A stretch of 64,000 nucleotides of DNA from Apostichopus japonicus (Eukaryota; Echinodermata; Holothuroidea; Aspidochirotida; Stichopodidae), in assembly GCF_037975245.1 (NCBI RefSeq), contig NC_092563.1:17969594-18033593 (forward strand), written 5' to 3'. Position numbers and translations under genes: made by a program. The notes under the pieces are model-generated. The model had not been told where the DNA came from, made no database searches, and saw only the letters and a list, made by a program, of their open reading frames with translations. Shown piece after piece: positions 22,833 to 61,227 of this stretch (position 1 is the stretch's first letter; the number at the start of each line of letters is the position of its first letter).

Positions 22833-22946
22833 GTACATCAGGAATTTATGAACCTGCTTGGTATTAAATCTAAGCTAGACGAAGAGAAGAATTTTGTGCG
22901 AGACTTTATCTCTCGTCTCCATGGTGGTAGAAATGGTAACACTTGA
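22833..22946 (+). CDS. Coding-like terminal exon fragment, identity unknown
   Basis: After a TAA at 22827-22829 an in-frame run of 37 codons ends at TGA 22944-22946. The translation is charged and helix-like (HQEFMNLLGIKSKLDEEK, then NFVRDFISRLHGG), unlike the low-complexity chance frames around it. It could be a last exon using an acceptor at TTGATTGTTAAAAG (ending 22832), or the relic of a retrocopy. No partner exon was recognised within about 7 kb upstream. I do not recognise the protein family. The reverse strand is also open in one frame but has no good splice acceptor. Confidence 0.4.
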   Translation, partial: VHQEFMNLLGIKSKLDEEKNFVRDFISRLHGGRNGNT

Positions 22947-23411
22947 TCTCCAATGTAATTAAAAGAGATGGTTGGTATTGGGAGTTATCATGATTCCAGT
23001 TTTTGTATTTCTGAGGTGTAATCAAGTCCAGCTCGCATTTTGTGTACTTCCCAATTCAATTTCCAAACAATGAGCTGGCATTTGACTTCCGACTTGACTT
23101 TTGACAAGAATAGAAATGAACTTTCAAATGATTAACCCCATTTTCTTAAAAGATATCGCAAAGATTAATGGCAGGTTGTGTTAACAACGAATCTGTTGTT
23201 GAGCCTCTTGCTAGGTTAATTCTAAGTTTTAACATTCTGTATGGGTGATTAGAATCCTAAGATGGCTTTTTTTCTTCCCAAAGTCACTCTATAGGAACAG
23301 CTTAGTTCTTTGTAAATCAAATGTATAAGAAAACAAAATATTAGACATAATGATTGCAGGATCTTTGCCAGTGTCCATCAGAAGACGAACACATAATTCA
23401 TGTCCATCATT

Positions 23412-23690
23412 GATATGAAGTATGTATGTGAATGTATGTATGTATGTATAATGTATGTATTTTAGATCCTCCTGCAAGCAGGAACTCACCAAGAAGCCAT
23501 AATTGGCTTATCAAAGCCGCAAGCTGACCGAAGTCAGTCTCTTACATTCATATTTAACTTCCATGATTATGAATTGTCAACAACTCTGTAACTGGACGAC
23601 ATACATTAATCTTGGAGTGACTCGAACCGGGCACCTTATGATTGAAAGGCACCGGCGTAAACCACTGAGCTAAAACTCCTAGTGTTATTA
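23412..23690 (-). mobile_element. tRNA-derived SINE
   Basis: On the minus strand it starts with a tRNA-like head: box A-like TTTTAGCTCAGTGGT and box B-like GGTTCGAGTC about 40 bases apart. A tRNA-unrelated body with hairpin-like CTTGCAGGAGG follows, and the tail is made of ATAC/ATACATAC units (about 23412-23465). The extended body and tail identify a SINE and not a tRNA gene. It lies just downstream of the last recognised meckelin exon. Confidence 0.8.
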
Positions 23691-23721
23691 TTATTCCAAA
23701 CATTTTCTTCTTTTTACTTAC

Positions 23722-51053
<27,332 letters not shown>

Positions 51054-51268
51054 CGTAAATATTTGTGAGGTAGCATGACACCGAAAATAATGTTGTTAGG
51101 GCTGAGTTAACGCAGCAAGCAGACGATATGCACAGAATTTTTTGTGACACATGCTGATTGTGGATTACATGAAAACTTAGGGCTACGCCTTACATTAGGA
51201 TATATAACAGCAAACGGTAGGCTGAAAAGAAACCACATGAAACTACCAATGGCCCCACCCCGGACAAA
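51054..51268. promoter_or_regulatory. Divergent promoter region between meckelin and a plus-strand gene
   Basis: The two start codons, at 51053 (minus) and 51269 (plus), are 215 bases apart and head to head. A CCAAT with adjacent GC-rich CCCCACCCCGG lies at 51247-51263. No TATA box stands out at a fixed distance. Transcription start sites cannot be placed from sequence alone. Confidence 0.45.
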
Positions 51269-51363
51269 ATGGCAGCATCTGACATGATTGACTCGATTCT
51301 TAACAGTTTACCTACTGGTCTGAAAGTCTTTAAACTTCAGAATGTGCAGCCTTGCAGCAGAAG
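51269..51363 (+). CDS. First coding exon of an unrecognised gene, divergent from meckelin
   Basis: The ATG sits in a near-ideal context (ACAAAATGGC). An open frame of 31 codons plus two bases runs to a GTAGGC donor at 51364. The product starts MAASDMIDSILNSLPTGLKV followed by FKLQNVQPCSRR, which looks protein-like and not low-complexity. I do not recognise the family, and later exons were not found in the next 12 kb, so introns may be long or exons short. Confidence 0.5.
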
Positions 51364-52975
51364 GTAGGCTTACATTTTGATGTTGGTTCCTCAAACTGTC
51401 ACTGTCAGGGTCCAAGGTTTTTATCACACTTTACAGCAGGCCCACATGCATTAGACCTACAGCTTGGATCACAGATCATATATGAGTTTATTCATATTTT
51501 TAAGCAGACATTGTTTGTGTAAAGTCAGTGTAGCCTAGACTGAAGTATTTAAACATCATGTTTGACATGATACAGGCCTAGCTTTAGCCATAAGCTCAGC
51601 CTAACCAAGATGCAGTAAAGGCTAAAGCCTAACCCGACAAAAAGTGACAGAGTTTGATCAAAATTTCAGGAAATGCAGGTTATTGGGGTCTTAAGTTACC
51701 TAGCTACTAATCCTAACTCCAGTCGAAAGGCCTGAACCACAAGATTTTTGCATGTATTTCTCTTTAGTAGACTAAGTAATTTCTCACATAACACATGGTT
51801 CATACAGAATTGCCCACTTTAATGAGCACTACAATTCTCTCACAGTAATGCAGATATCAAGTCCCTATAAAAAATTCTATGTTTAAAGCACATCACTGGC
51901 TCCTGTGCACTTAAGGGATTGCTTCATCAGTTGTTATATTTCCCCAGCAGCTGAATGATCAAGGGCTAACACTCACAATATTCTCCTTGTTACCAAGGGA
52001 ATATAATATGCAGATCGTGTTCTTGACTTGGGAGCCAGATGAGTAAGGAGTACTGCCTACTTGCTATTTCTCTGGCTGCCTAGCGAATAACAGGACTCGT
52101 TTCCTTATTCACTTGGCTGCTGGATAAAGTGGAATATATGAATGCTGAAAGACACATGTGTCCCATTTAGACAAATCCAATCAGTACACTACAGATCTGT
52201 ATAGTTTTAATCTTTTATTGAGCCTACACCTGTAGAATATAAGGTATAAGTTGAGAGAGATGCCATGGTACAGTATGTAGTAATGCTGAAATGGCATCAA
52301 AACTTAAGAAAGTCACTTCTGGGCACAATACTGACATATATATGGCAAATGTTTAGGGAAAACATTGTGGAAGTTTGTTGAAACACTAACTTTTTTCACC
52401 CTAATAAAGAATGTCATGTGAATACCGAACAGGTTGAATCTATTTGGCACTACTTATAGCAAGTGTTGAACTTGTGTATACTGATTGCTTACTTCACAAT
52501 GATAAGGTAATATAATTAATATAAACTGTATTACTATTCACCTGACTGCGGGATGAATAGCCATGACGAATATTAGCATAATTAACTTAAAGTACAATAT
52601 ACTGTGGTTCAAAGCCTGACTTAAAACGTGTACATTAGCCTATACTTTGATATTTCACTAGTATACATGTGGTAGGTGTGGTTGATTTGAAATGAAGTTT
52701 TTACTTTCTCTAGAATGTGGTAAAATCTTCAGATCTTATTTGTTACAATGACAATTTATGGAATAAATTGTTTCTTTATACCAACATACAATGTTTTACC
52801 AATATAATATATGTGTGCAAGTATGTAGTAGAGCTCTGAATGGTCAATTGATATACACATCCATGTATCATGTTTTTGTGTACACCTCACAGAATATTTA
52901 CCTAGCACAAATATTTCAAAGGAATTGTCCACAACTTTAATTCGGTGGAGTACATATATACTGTACTTTGAATTT
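51364..52975. other. Noncoding sequence downstream of the divergent first exon
   Basis: Probably intron of the plus-strand gene if that gene is real. AT-rich, without a recognisable exon or repeat. Confidence 0.4.
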
Positions 52976-53271
52976 AACCGGTGCTGTGGCCGAAAGGATA
53001 AAGGTGGTGGTGGGAGTTTCCAGGTTCGATACCCGGCCGGGTCATAGTAAGGTGGGTTTTTCATCCAAGAGTAATCTACTGTTTTCCCATCTGAAATGAC
53101 TCTCCAAATTGAATAGATTCCAAAGTTGAGTTAAAATTTGAATTTGAATTGGAAGCCAACCGACATGTAACTTGTAATCCATAAGTCCTTGCTGGCTGCT
53201 CCCACATTTGTGGTCGCTTAAGCATCGAAAAACTAACTACTGACTATTATTATTATTGTTATTATTATTAT
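52976..53271 (+). mobile_element. tRNA-derived SINE with ATT tail
   Basis: The head has box A-like GCTGTGGCCGAAAGGATAAA and box B-like GGTTCGATACCCGG. The body includes CCACATTTGTGGTCGCTTAA and ATCGAAAAACTAACTACTGA, and the tail is ATT trinucleotides (53245-53271). It is a different family from the SINEs at 23.5 and 36.6 kb. Confidence 0.82.
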
Positions 53272-56200
53272 GATACGTTAAGTCTAGTTTTACATAGTCA
53301 ATGATGAACTGTTTATAGTTAAGTATTCAAATTGCATATATATGGATCACACATTAAAAGAGCTGGCCTATAATGCTACGTGCAGTTTTTATATTTCTTA
53401 GAACAAATTTGTAAAACATGCATATACAACCATAACAGAAACATGTTGTATTAAGGCATTTCTAATTGGGACCCAGGGACAAACATCACAGAACCCTACA
53501 GAAATCATCAGATATTTTCTTGTTTTTTCATTTAACAAGTTAAATACAAATACAATTCAATAAAGAAAAATCGTTTTTGGAGATTCGATCGTTTGGAATG
53601 TATCTACCTGCATATTCTTCTTTGACTTTTTGTTCATGGCCAATTTTTCAGGGTGGGGGGGGTGGGGAGGGTTGGTGAATTCCTCCCCATATATCCTTCT
53701 GTCTCATCTCCTTCACTCATAATTAACCACCGTAATACATTCCTGTACTTTTCTTTTCTTTCCTTCGTCTAAGAACTCTTTGTGACATATTTATGTGTAC
53801 CACTGTACTATACAGCATACAGAATAGTGCAGTGACACATACTGCTTGTGAAATACATGTTATAAACTGTAACAAACACGTGACGTCTCCACGTTGGCTG
53901 TGCAATATATACATGTATACGGCCACATGGATGCACTGACTTCAATCAGCCTGGGTTTCTGTACCCTTGACAGTCTATTTACAAACAAGTAGATTTTAAC
54001 GTAATTATCGAATAGTGCTTAAAAATTTAGAGCCCCAGATTTGCTTGACAGAAATCAGGGGATGAAGAAGAGGGATGCACTTAACATATTAACTGTAATT
54101 GATTTCTGCTGATGGTATGCTTGATAAATCGTTCCATTTCCTTTCAATGTTTACAAACGGATCGAGAACAATGAAGTGCTTTGACTGTTCCAATTGCACA
54201 AAGAAGGTTTTGAAGGCACTTTTCTAGAGCACGGACAGCTACAACAATTATAATCAAATTCGACAAAAAATTGTCTTCTCGTGATCACACGACATGCACT
54301 TACGGTTGATTGTAAAAGAATTCAGCTCTATAAACTGGTTACTTTGAAAGAAAATATAAACATCATTTTCTTCATTTCTTGCACTCAATAGTTTGTTTTT
54401 CCAGGTTTGTTCGTAAATGCACATATAAGTGTATGTGCGTGTATCTTCATTTTTTACGTACACAGAAGCCAGTGCGTTACAAGTGTAGGGTTATAATAAC
54501 GTGTATTTTCTTTAGGATTTCCAAAACTATTTATAAATTCTTTTCTTCAAAAACATTTGGTAGCAGAGTTTGATAACAAAAATAGCTCTTGAAAAGTATG
54601 TGTTCACTGCTTTTAATTATGGGGAATAACTATATATTTTGTCATAAGAATCAGTACAAATCGACATTTATGTAACCAGAGGCATCAAGAGCAAGGTCAG
54701 GAGCAAGATCCCTGCGTGTGGATTTTTAAGTCACCAGGTCCTCTGTTGCAGTCTGCATATATCCCATATTTTCCTGGGTCCCCTCCGGACATATTCTTCT
54801 TGGGCCCCCCCAAATTGACCTGGGCTACAGGGCTGTATTCCACCTGACACCCCCCCCCCTTCTCATTATTGTATGCCTCGATTCATCAGTACAATCAACT
54901 CAATCACTGCTATTAAGCATCTGGCATTTAAGTTACATGGTAGATTTAAGTTAAACTTAATAGAAGTTGTCGACCAGCAGCAGGTCACTGTCATAACTTC
55001 CCGTCTATGAGTCAACCAATTATTGAGAGGGTTGTTACCATATATTCACATAAATTCATATTCAAAGTTTTCATGGAGACTGGCAGGTCTATAGAATAAC
55101 TAGTTTAACCAGCCTTTTGTTATGTCACAATTATTCCAGACAAGCTTCAAAAAGAAAAGGATGGATTTGGGTGAAGATATCACCGCCTATGACCATGAAA
55201 CAAAAAACAACAATATTGATGTCATTTAGATGGCATTAGTTCTTATATGGGAGTGCCAAGCAGTATGCACAGAACGTAACAATTATTTTTTCCTGTTCTG
55301 GCTGCATTCGATATATTCCTGCAAATTGTCTCAAAATTATTAAATGGGTGTGAAATAATGCTCAGATAATTCCAAAACCAAATTCCTGTATTTAGGTTTT
55401 GTCCCCACAAATGACATCCCTACGCAAAATTTCCAATATTTGGTCTAAAGAAGTAACAGTAAAGTAACAATTTTTCTAGGCTATTCAGTTTTTAACAAAT
55501 TTGTTAGAAAATATCTTTTGTACAATAATCAGAGTAAATATAGACAGTAGCTTAAGGCAGGTTTTTGACAAATAAAAATTGCATAATAAAAAATTGAATG
55601 AGCGAAAAATGATTTATTTGGTTGTCAACAGTTGTTTTATTAATTCTAAACAAGTAAATTCCAGACAAGTTTTTTAACTTATTATTACAGAGCATACTAA
55701 GTAGATGATAATTGTCATCATTTATCTGTGACAAATTTATAACATATTAAAAAAATATATATATTTGAGGCCGTTGAAGTCATTTGTTTTCCCACTGTGT
55801 TTAACAGGCTGACTCAATTGTCTGTGTTAGACATACTACACAGTTCATTCATTTCAACTGATCAACCTCAGCTGTTAAATAAATGGTCATTTTTCAAAGA
55901 ATTTAAAGTTTTATAGAAAATACAATTTTTACTGCTAGGAGTGGCTTTTAACACTAGTCTGCAACATACCAAAATTAATTTTGTGCCTTTGATTATCATC
56001 GCGAGAAATTGAAATGTATCGAACGAAAGGAGAACAAACTATATACTATAAAATATTATTTTTTCTTTTCCTTTTGTCTCACTCTCTCATTGTATTTCTC
56101 TTTAGTCTTTTTGTCTCCGTGATTAACTCGCTGTGAACAAATAACATTTGAGTCAAATATATATATCACCCTAATGAATTATCCGTCTCCTTTGATTTTG

Positions 56201-56448
56201 GATTAATTAATCTTGACACATCCTTATAGGGCTCCAATTAGTATGATTACCTGCTGTGGTTTTTTTGCATGCAAGGCAGCGGATTCGGCTAAATGTTTCA
56301 ATTAAATCTCTTATAAATTCATTACCCAATGTGAAAATGTAGAAGGAACATTAAATGATATTATTTTTAAAGTGAGATTTATGGTTTGACCTCTGATATC
56401 TTGTTACATGTGAATTTGTCTGCACTTCCCCCATTCAAACTTATATGT

Positions 56449-56449
<1 letters not shown>
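53272..56449. other. Noncoding stretch, no gene recognised
   Basis: AT-rich sequence with a C-run at 54850-54860 next to a possible repeat remnant (54680-54860). No supported exon on either strand. Confidence 0.45.

Positions 56450-56451
<2 letters not shown>

Positions 56452-56511
<60 letters not shown>
56452..56511. repeat. AT dinucleotide microsatellite
   Basis: About 29 uninterrupted TA units. The flank at 56530-56600 contains CTCTTCATCAGTA, reminiscent of the hammerhead flank at 31.3 kb, but without an intact GAAA core. Confidence 0.97.
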
Positions 56512-56513
<2 letters not shown>

Positions 56514-58559
56514 TATGCATCCATATATACTAATTTTGGGTACGGGAGAACATGGTCAAGAAGTCTTTGCACATAAACTCTTCATCAGTATTTCTCAATT
56601 GCCATATTTTTGCACCTAAAAAATTTCTGAACTGTTTAAGTAGAAGGGGGGGGGAGGTGGTGGAAGTGAGATTTAAATTGATCTCCCACCCCTTTCGGGG
56701 ATACACCCAAGGTTTCATGCAAAACATGAAATCTTGAAAACCCAATGCATTTACTTTATAGTGTAAGAGAACTAGTAATTTTGCCAAAGGTGGTTGATTG
56801 GCTGACAAGTTTAGGCAAAGTGATGCAATGGAATGGATGCAAATGATGGTGAAAGTCACCTAAACCAGTACTTTTGTTTAGGTTAAAAAACAAATACCAT
56901 AAAACAATATAGATGCTACAAATGTAAATCAAGAAATATAATGAATCAAATGGACATTCTGCATCATAGACATTTAATATACAAGTTCATCTGAAAGTTA
57001 TGTTTTGCAACAGCGCCCTCAAAAGTAAAAGTAGAACCCCCCTAAAAATGGAGACTTGAATAAACATCGATGGGCAGTTGCTTGCTGAAAATTTTGAATA
57101 TTTTTTAGAATTTTGAATATCTATATGAAAAAAAGTAGTGCAAGGAAGCGGAGAAAGATTTACATAGTCATATATAGATGGTAATATCATCAACTTTTTG
57201 TTCAGTTATTAAAAGATTATCAGTAAATATTGTCTATAACTAAACATTAATTTAACTGTTAAACAAAGAGTTTTCATGCTGCTTTGCCCAATGAATTTCC
57301 TGGTTATACCTTTGACCAATGATCAAACACATAAGCAAGTTGGCATTTCTAACATATACCCAGTTTTAGAGGAAGAGAGATTAAGGGGAGGGAGCTAAAA
57401 CTTCTTCCATCCATCCTAAATGCATAATTTTCCGATCCATTCCATATACAGTTTTCAAAAAATTTAAAATGTTACAGAAGCAAATTTTTAAAAGCAAAGA
57501 ACTTTTTTGGCTACAGCAAAATATCTGTGTTCTTATAAATTCGTGTAATGTTATTTACTTTTTTTCTTCACTTCCTGTCTCAGCACAACTTCTGCACTCT
57601 TTCTCTCTACCATGTCTACAGAGGCCTGGTAACTGATTGTCACTGACCTCACACATGTTGACCGGTCACATCAGGTCAACCTGCCTCCTCACTCCACCAC
57701 TAAAAGTGTCTAATCATGTGTTTTAAAGAGCGACATAAACAAAAGTGAAGATTTGTCAAATTATGAAACAATGAAACTTAATGACTTTGAAGCATACTTT
57801 TGTACACTAAAACTTTCCCCTTCGCTTGACACATCTTAAAACAGAGTAGAACAACCTTGATCTAATCAGTAAAAGCTTCTGACTAAGTACCCTATAATAG
57901 CATATGGAATGGTCAAAGAGGTATCACCCCCAATTTAGCAGCTGGAATGCTCAAATTTGGTAGAACACAAAACTTTAAATCCTGGAGTCACTTGTTTGAA
58001 CCTCATTATACAGCCAAAAAAGCTTACTGTGACCTTTGTTTGGTGATTTTGTTAAAATAGTTTCTTATTAATTGCAGACAAAAGCATATCGCAAGATAAA
58101 TAATACAAAAATATTAGTTATACACAAAAAGCCCTGAAATTAACTGACTAACACCGGAACGATTGATAACGTACTTCTCAAAACATTCGTGTCAGGATTC
58201 CTTGATAAGCCTACCTAGATGCCCTGGATCTATTATAGTCACCATTTTAACTGATTGCAAGTTGATAAGGAAATATCTTATTGGGTCAATTTTCTCACCA
58301 AATGTTTTATAGGTATTTCAGTTCTGTTGTTTTTAACATTGGTATCAAATCCTTTGTTTGTTTGCAACTTTGTTCCAGTTTGTACATTCCTCAATTGACA
58401 TATATAAATTAAAAATCAATTCTGGTTGATATTTTTTACTCTAATTGAAATCGGCAGTGGAATATTTCCTTTACCAGAGGGGGCACTCTGCCACTTTTAT
58501 CTATCAGATAAATTTGTTCCATTTCTCTCTCAGGGAAAGTGCAAAAAGGTGTCAAGATA

Positions 58560-58890
58560 ACGGGGCTGTGACCGAACAGGGCCTTCACCTATGAATGCCA
58601 CAGGTTGGTTGAATTATGGGAAAAATCATAATCATACATCTCCCCGAAAAATCAGCGTGCGGTTTCTTGTGACCCTGCGGCGAACCGTGAGTGGCCCGGC
58701 GTTCTTTCTGTTGATTTTTTGTTGACATTGTTTATACTATTCGTGGAAGATAGCAGACCTATTTCCTGCGGTACTAAATAAAGTTGTTTTGATTTCCAAC
58801 AATCACAGCTAACAAGTAACGGCGATATTACACAGCGGTGTGCGCGATGTATACTGCGATGCCAGTGCGGTAGTATATGAAGTGTTTTTA
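58560..58890. promoter_or_regulatory. CpG-richer patch, possible promoter
   Basis: CpG dinucleotides are clearly denser here (GTGCGGT, CTGCGGCGAACCG, GGCCCGGCG, GTGTGCGCGATG) than in the surrounding AT-rich DNA. A donor-like GTGAGT follows CGAACC at 58688. This could be a promoter with a noncoding first exon, but nothing confirms it. Confidence 0.25.
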
Positions 58891-59682
58891 GGGCTGGAAC
58901 GTGTCTGTGATATCAAGGCTAACGTTTCGACCTTTATGCGGTAGTAATTTGTAGGAATTAGATACAAAGAAACAAAATACAAAGTTTCTGTTTTCTCTGA
59001 AATTTGTGCAAATTAACCACCAGCACAAGTAGATGCAAAATTGACCTAATTTGGTTAATATCCCTTGGCAGACATTTTTTTCACCTTCCAGTCATAGATA
59101 ATTTTTGCTTTCAGAGCAATGGTGATTATGATAGGCAAAATTGTGTCCCAGGTGGGTAGACTACGATCCTTGGGTGAGAGTACACTGTAATATTCTGCGG
59201 CATTCCAGGGACAGGGAAAACGGTGGTTGTTGGGAAGAAGTGCAAAAAAAGTGTGTGAAATTAGAGAATGACCAGGGGCGAATTTCACCGTTTCCACTCC
59301 ACAATTTCCCCATTCACTTTAACCACTATTTATGAAATTGTGGTAAACAGTTTTTCCTCTTTAAGCAGGGCTGCGCAATAACTTTAAAAAGAGACAATAA
59401 AAGACCCAACATTCATCATTGGTCTATGTTACAGAGAACGCTGTGATGAACAATTTGCCCAAACCACTATTAGTTGGAGACTTGATCAAGTCTAAATATG
59501 ACATCATCGAGTCACATATGCTGCAGTTTTGTTTCTGTTTGTATGTTTTCTTCTAAAATTACATCTCTGTAGTCATCGAGATGGCCGTGTACCCATGTCT
59601 TTTGAAATGTGGGTTGAGAAGAGAAAGGTAGGCATTGGCAGAGGAAGAAAGACAACGGGCAGGAGCACATGGAGAGATTAGT

Positions 59683-59725
59683 TGAGATATATATATATAT
59701 ATATTTAAATATATATATATATATA
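59683..59725. repeat. TA microsatellite
   Basis: Two TA runs separated by TTTAAA, just left of MITE copy C. Confidence 0.9.
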
Positions 59726-59805
59726 CAGGTCGTTCCAAACAGTTAGCATGGAAAGTGAATAGGAGTATTTTAAATTTAATTCAGTTGCCAGAGAAGTTTC
59801 TTTAA

Positions 59806-60161
59806 AGGCATTGAAGACTCGCCCCAAACCTAGTGCAACCCTCTGAAAAAGTTAACTTTCCGTTGCTTGCAAATGACGTTTTCTTCTTGTCGCTACAAAA
59901 TGAAGACAGTAATGAAACGTGATACCTTGTTATCTTTATCTAGACCTGAGATGTCCATTGCTGCTATGTACACTGTGTTGTGGGTATTGACGGGTAGCTG
60001 CATGTATTGACTGTACACTAGTGTCTAGTTACCGACGATAGCAACTGAGTGTGTATTTTCTGAAATCAATGGTGGTGTCTAACACTTCTTTTACACCTCA
60101 TTTGAAACTAGGTCAGATTACCGGCATCAGACGTTTCTTTGTGCGCGAGTCTTCAATGCCT
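59806..60161 (+). mobile_element. TTAA-flanked MITE, copy C (best preserved)
   Basis: The terminal repeats AGGCATTGAAGACTCGC and GCGAGTCTTCAATGCCT are perfect inverses, flanked by TTAA (59802-59805 and 60162-60165). The 356-bp body matches copies A and B. No reading frame of note; mobilised in trans. Confidence 0.92.
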
Positions 60162-60165
60162 TTAA

Positions 60166-61142
60166 GAGTGAATGAGGGTACTCCTTCTAGAGCTATAGTG
60201 TAATCCAGCATATTGGAGACAGAGTCCAAGTCCAAGTCCAGCCATTCTGAGTCCAAATCTAGGTATCCCATGTACATAACTCTGCATGAGTCCACAGGAA
60301 AGTGGATTCAGATTCGAGTACTACAGCCCTACATCCATGTAAGCACAGCAGCCATCTACATATAGACAAATATTCCCATGGCACCAATAGAAGATAGGCT
60401 ATCATTGACATGCCAAAATGTTATGCTGAAATATTCCCATGTATATGTAATGTTATGTATCAGATATAGAATTCATTTTATTAAAAAATCATTTTAGAAA
60501 AAACAAATAATTCATCATCTTTTCTGCAAACAATGGAAGAATAGAAGATAGTGCTTTATGCTTGTTTTTGCCAAGCCTTATCTTGGATGGCGCCATCTCA
60601 ATCAGTGGTGATTTTGGCATGCCAAACACAAAAGGTCAGATGTTGGCAAGTTGTCGATATTAGGCAGATAAATCCCAGATGAGCCAGTTAACTTTGTGAC
60701 TTCATGTTTGACCCTCTTACCATCCATCAGCAAGTTTAACATTATAGACTTGTTCATCATGGATTGTGTATAAAACATAACAACTCCCCTCTCCCCCCCC
60801 CCCCACTCTCCCCTCCACTGTTCTGAATCATTCCCTAATAGTGGTAGCTAGGTCTTCCCATAATGCAACAGACACAGAAGAGTATTAAAGTTCCATCAAA
60901 TAGAGAAATATATCCCAAAGAGGACAAGGAAGGGAGTCATATTAAGAAACCTGTGTTCTGGTGGTGGGGGGGGGGGTGAGGGAACCACCTAGAACGCATT
61001 ATTCTTGTTCAATTTGCACCATAGACTTTTGTACCTAAGCTTAGAATGTATTGTTTGAGTTTTAACATTAACAGGCTCATTTTGTAACAACTTCCTTTGG
61101 GAAAGCTCCTATAGGATAGAATTATTTCCCTTGCTCACTTAC
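60166..61142. other. Noncoding stretch, no gene recognised
   Basis: It contains a C-rich run near 60790 and a G-run near 60965. A 46-codon minus-strand frame near 60607-60744 is open but has no splice or domain support. Confidence 0.4.
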
Positions 61143-61227
61143 CTATCTCCTTACAACAATAGCACCATTGCTGTACTGCATCTATATAGAAAGTGATGTG
61201 GTCACCCGGTTTATAGCACCATACAGC
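61143..61227 (-). CDS. Weak candidate internal exon, unknown protein
   Basis: On the minus strand, acceptor CTGTTGCTAAG and donor GTAAGT bracket 85 bases open in one frame. The translation is rich in Cys, Trp and Tyr (VWCYKPGDHITFYIDAV, then QQWCYCCKEI), which looks protein-like. No flanking exon was found, and an 85-base open stretch can occur by chance. Confidence 0.25.

Noticed and set aside
22840-22935. Minus-strand frame ending in RFINS as the missing meckelin last exon
   Set aside because: Resemblance is limited to two or three residues, and no acceptor with a pyrimidine tract fits the required phase.
23610-23690. tRNA-like sequence as a functional tRNA gene
   Set aside because: The head is followed directly by a SINE body and tail, and a full cloverleaf is not apparent.
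56530-56605. TCATCAG next to an AT microsatellite as a further hammerhead
   Set aside because: GAAA is replaced by CAAA and stem II is absent; at best a decayed relative.
59055-59335. Overlapping 80- and 64-codon frames on opposite strands
   Set aside because: Neither has splice support, a recognisable domain or a flanking exon; at most one could be real and nothing favours either.
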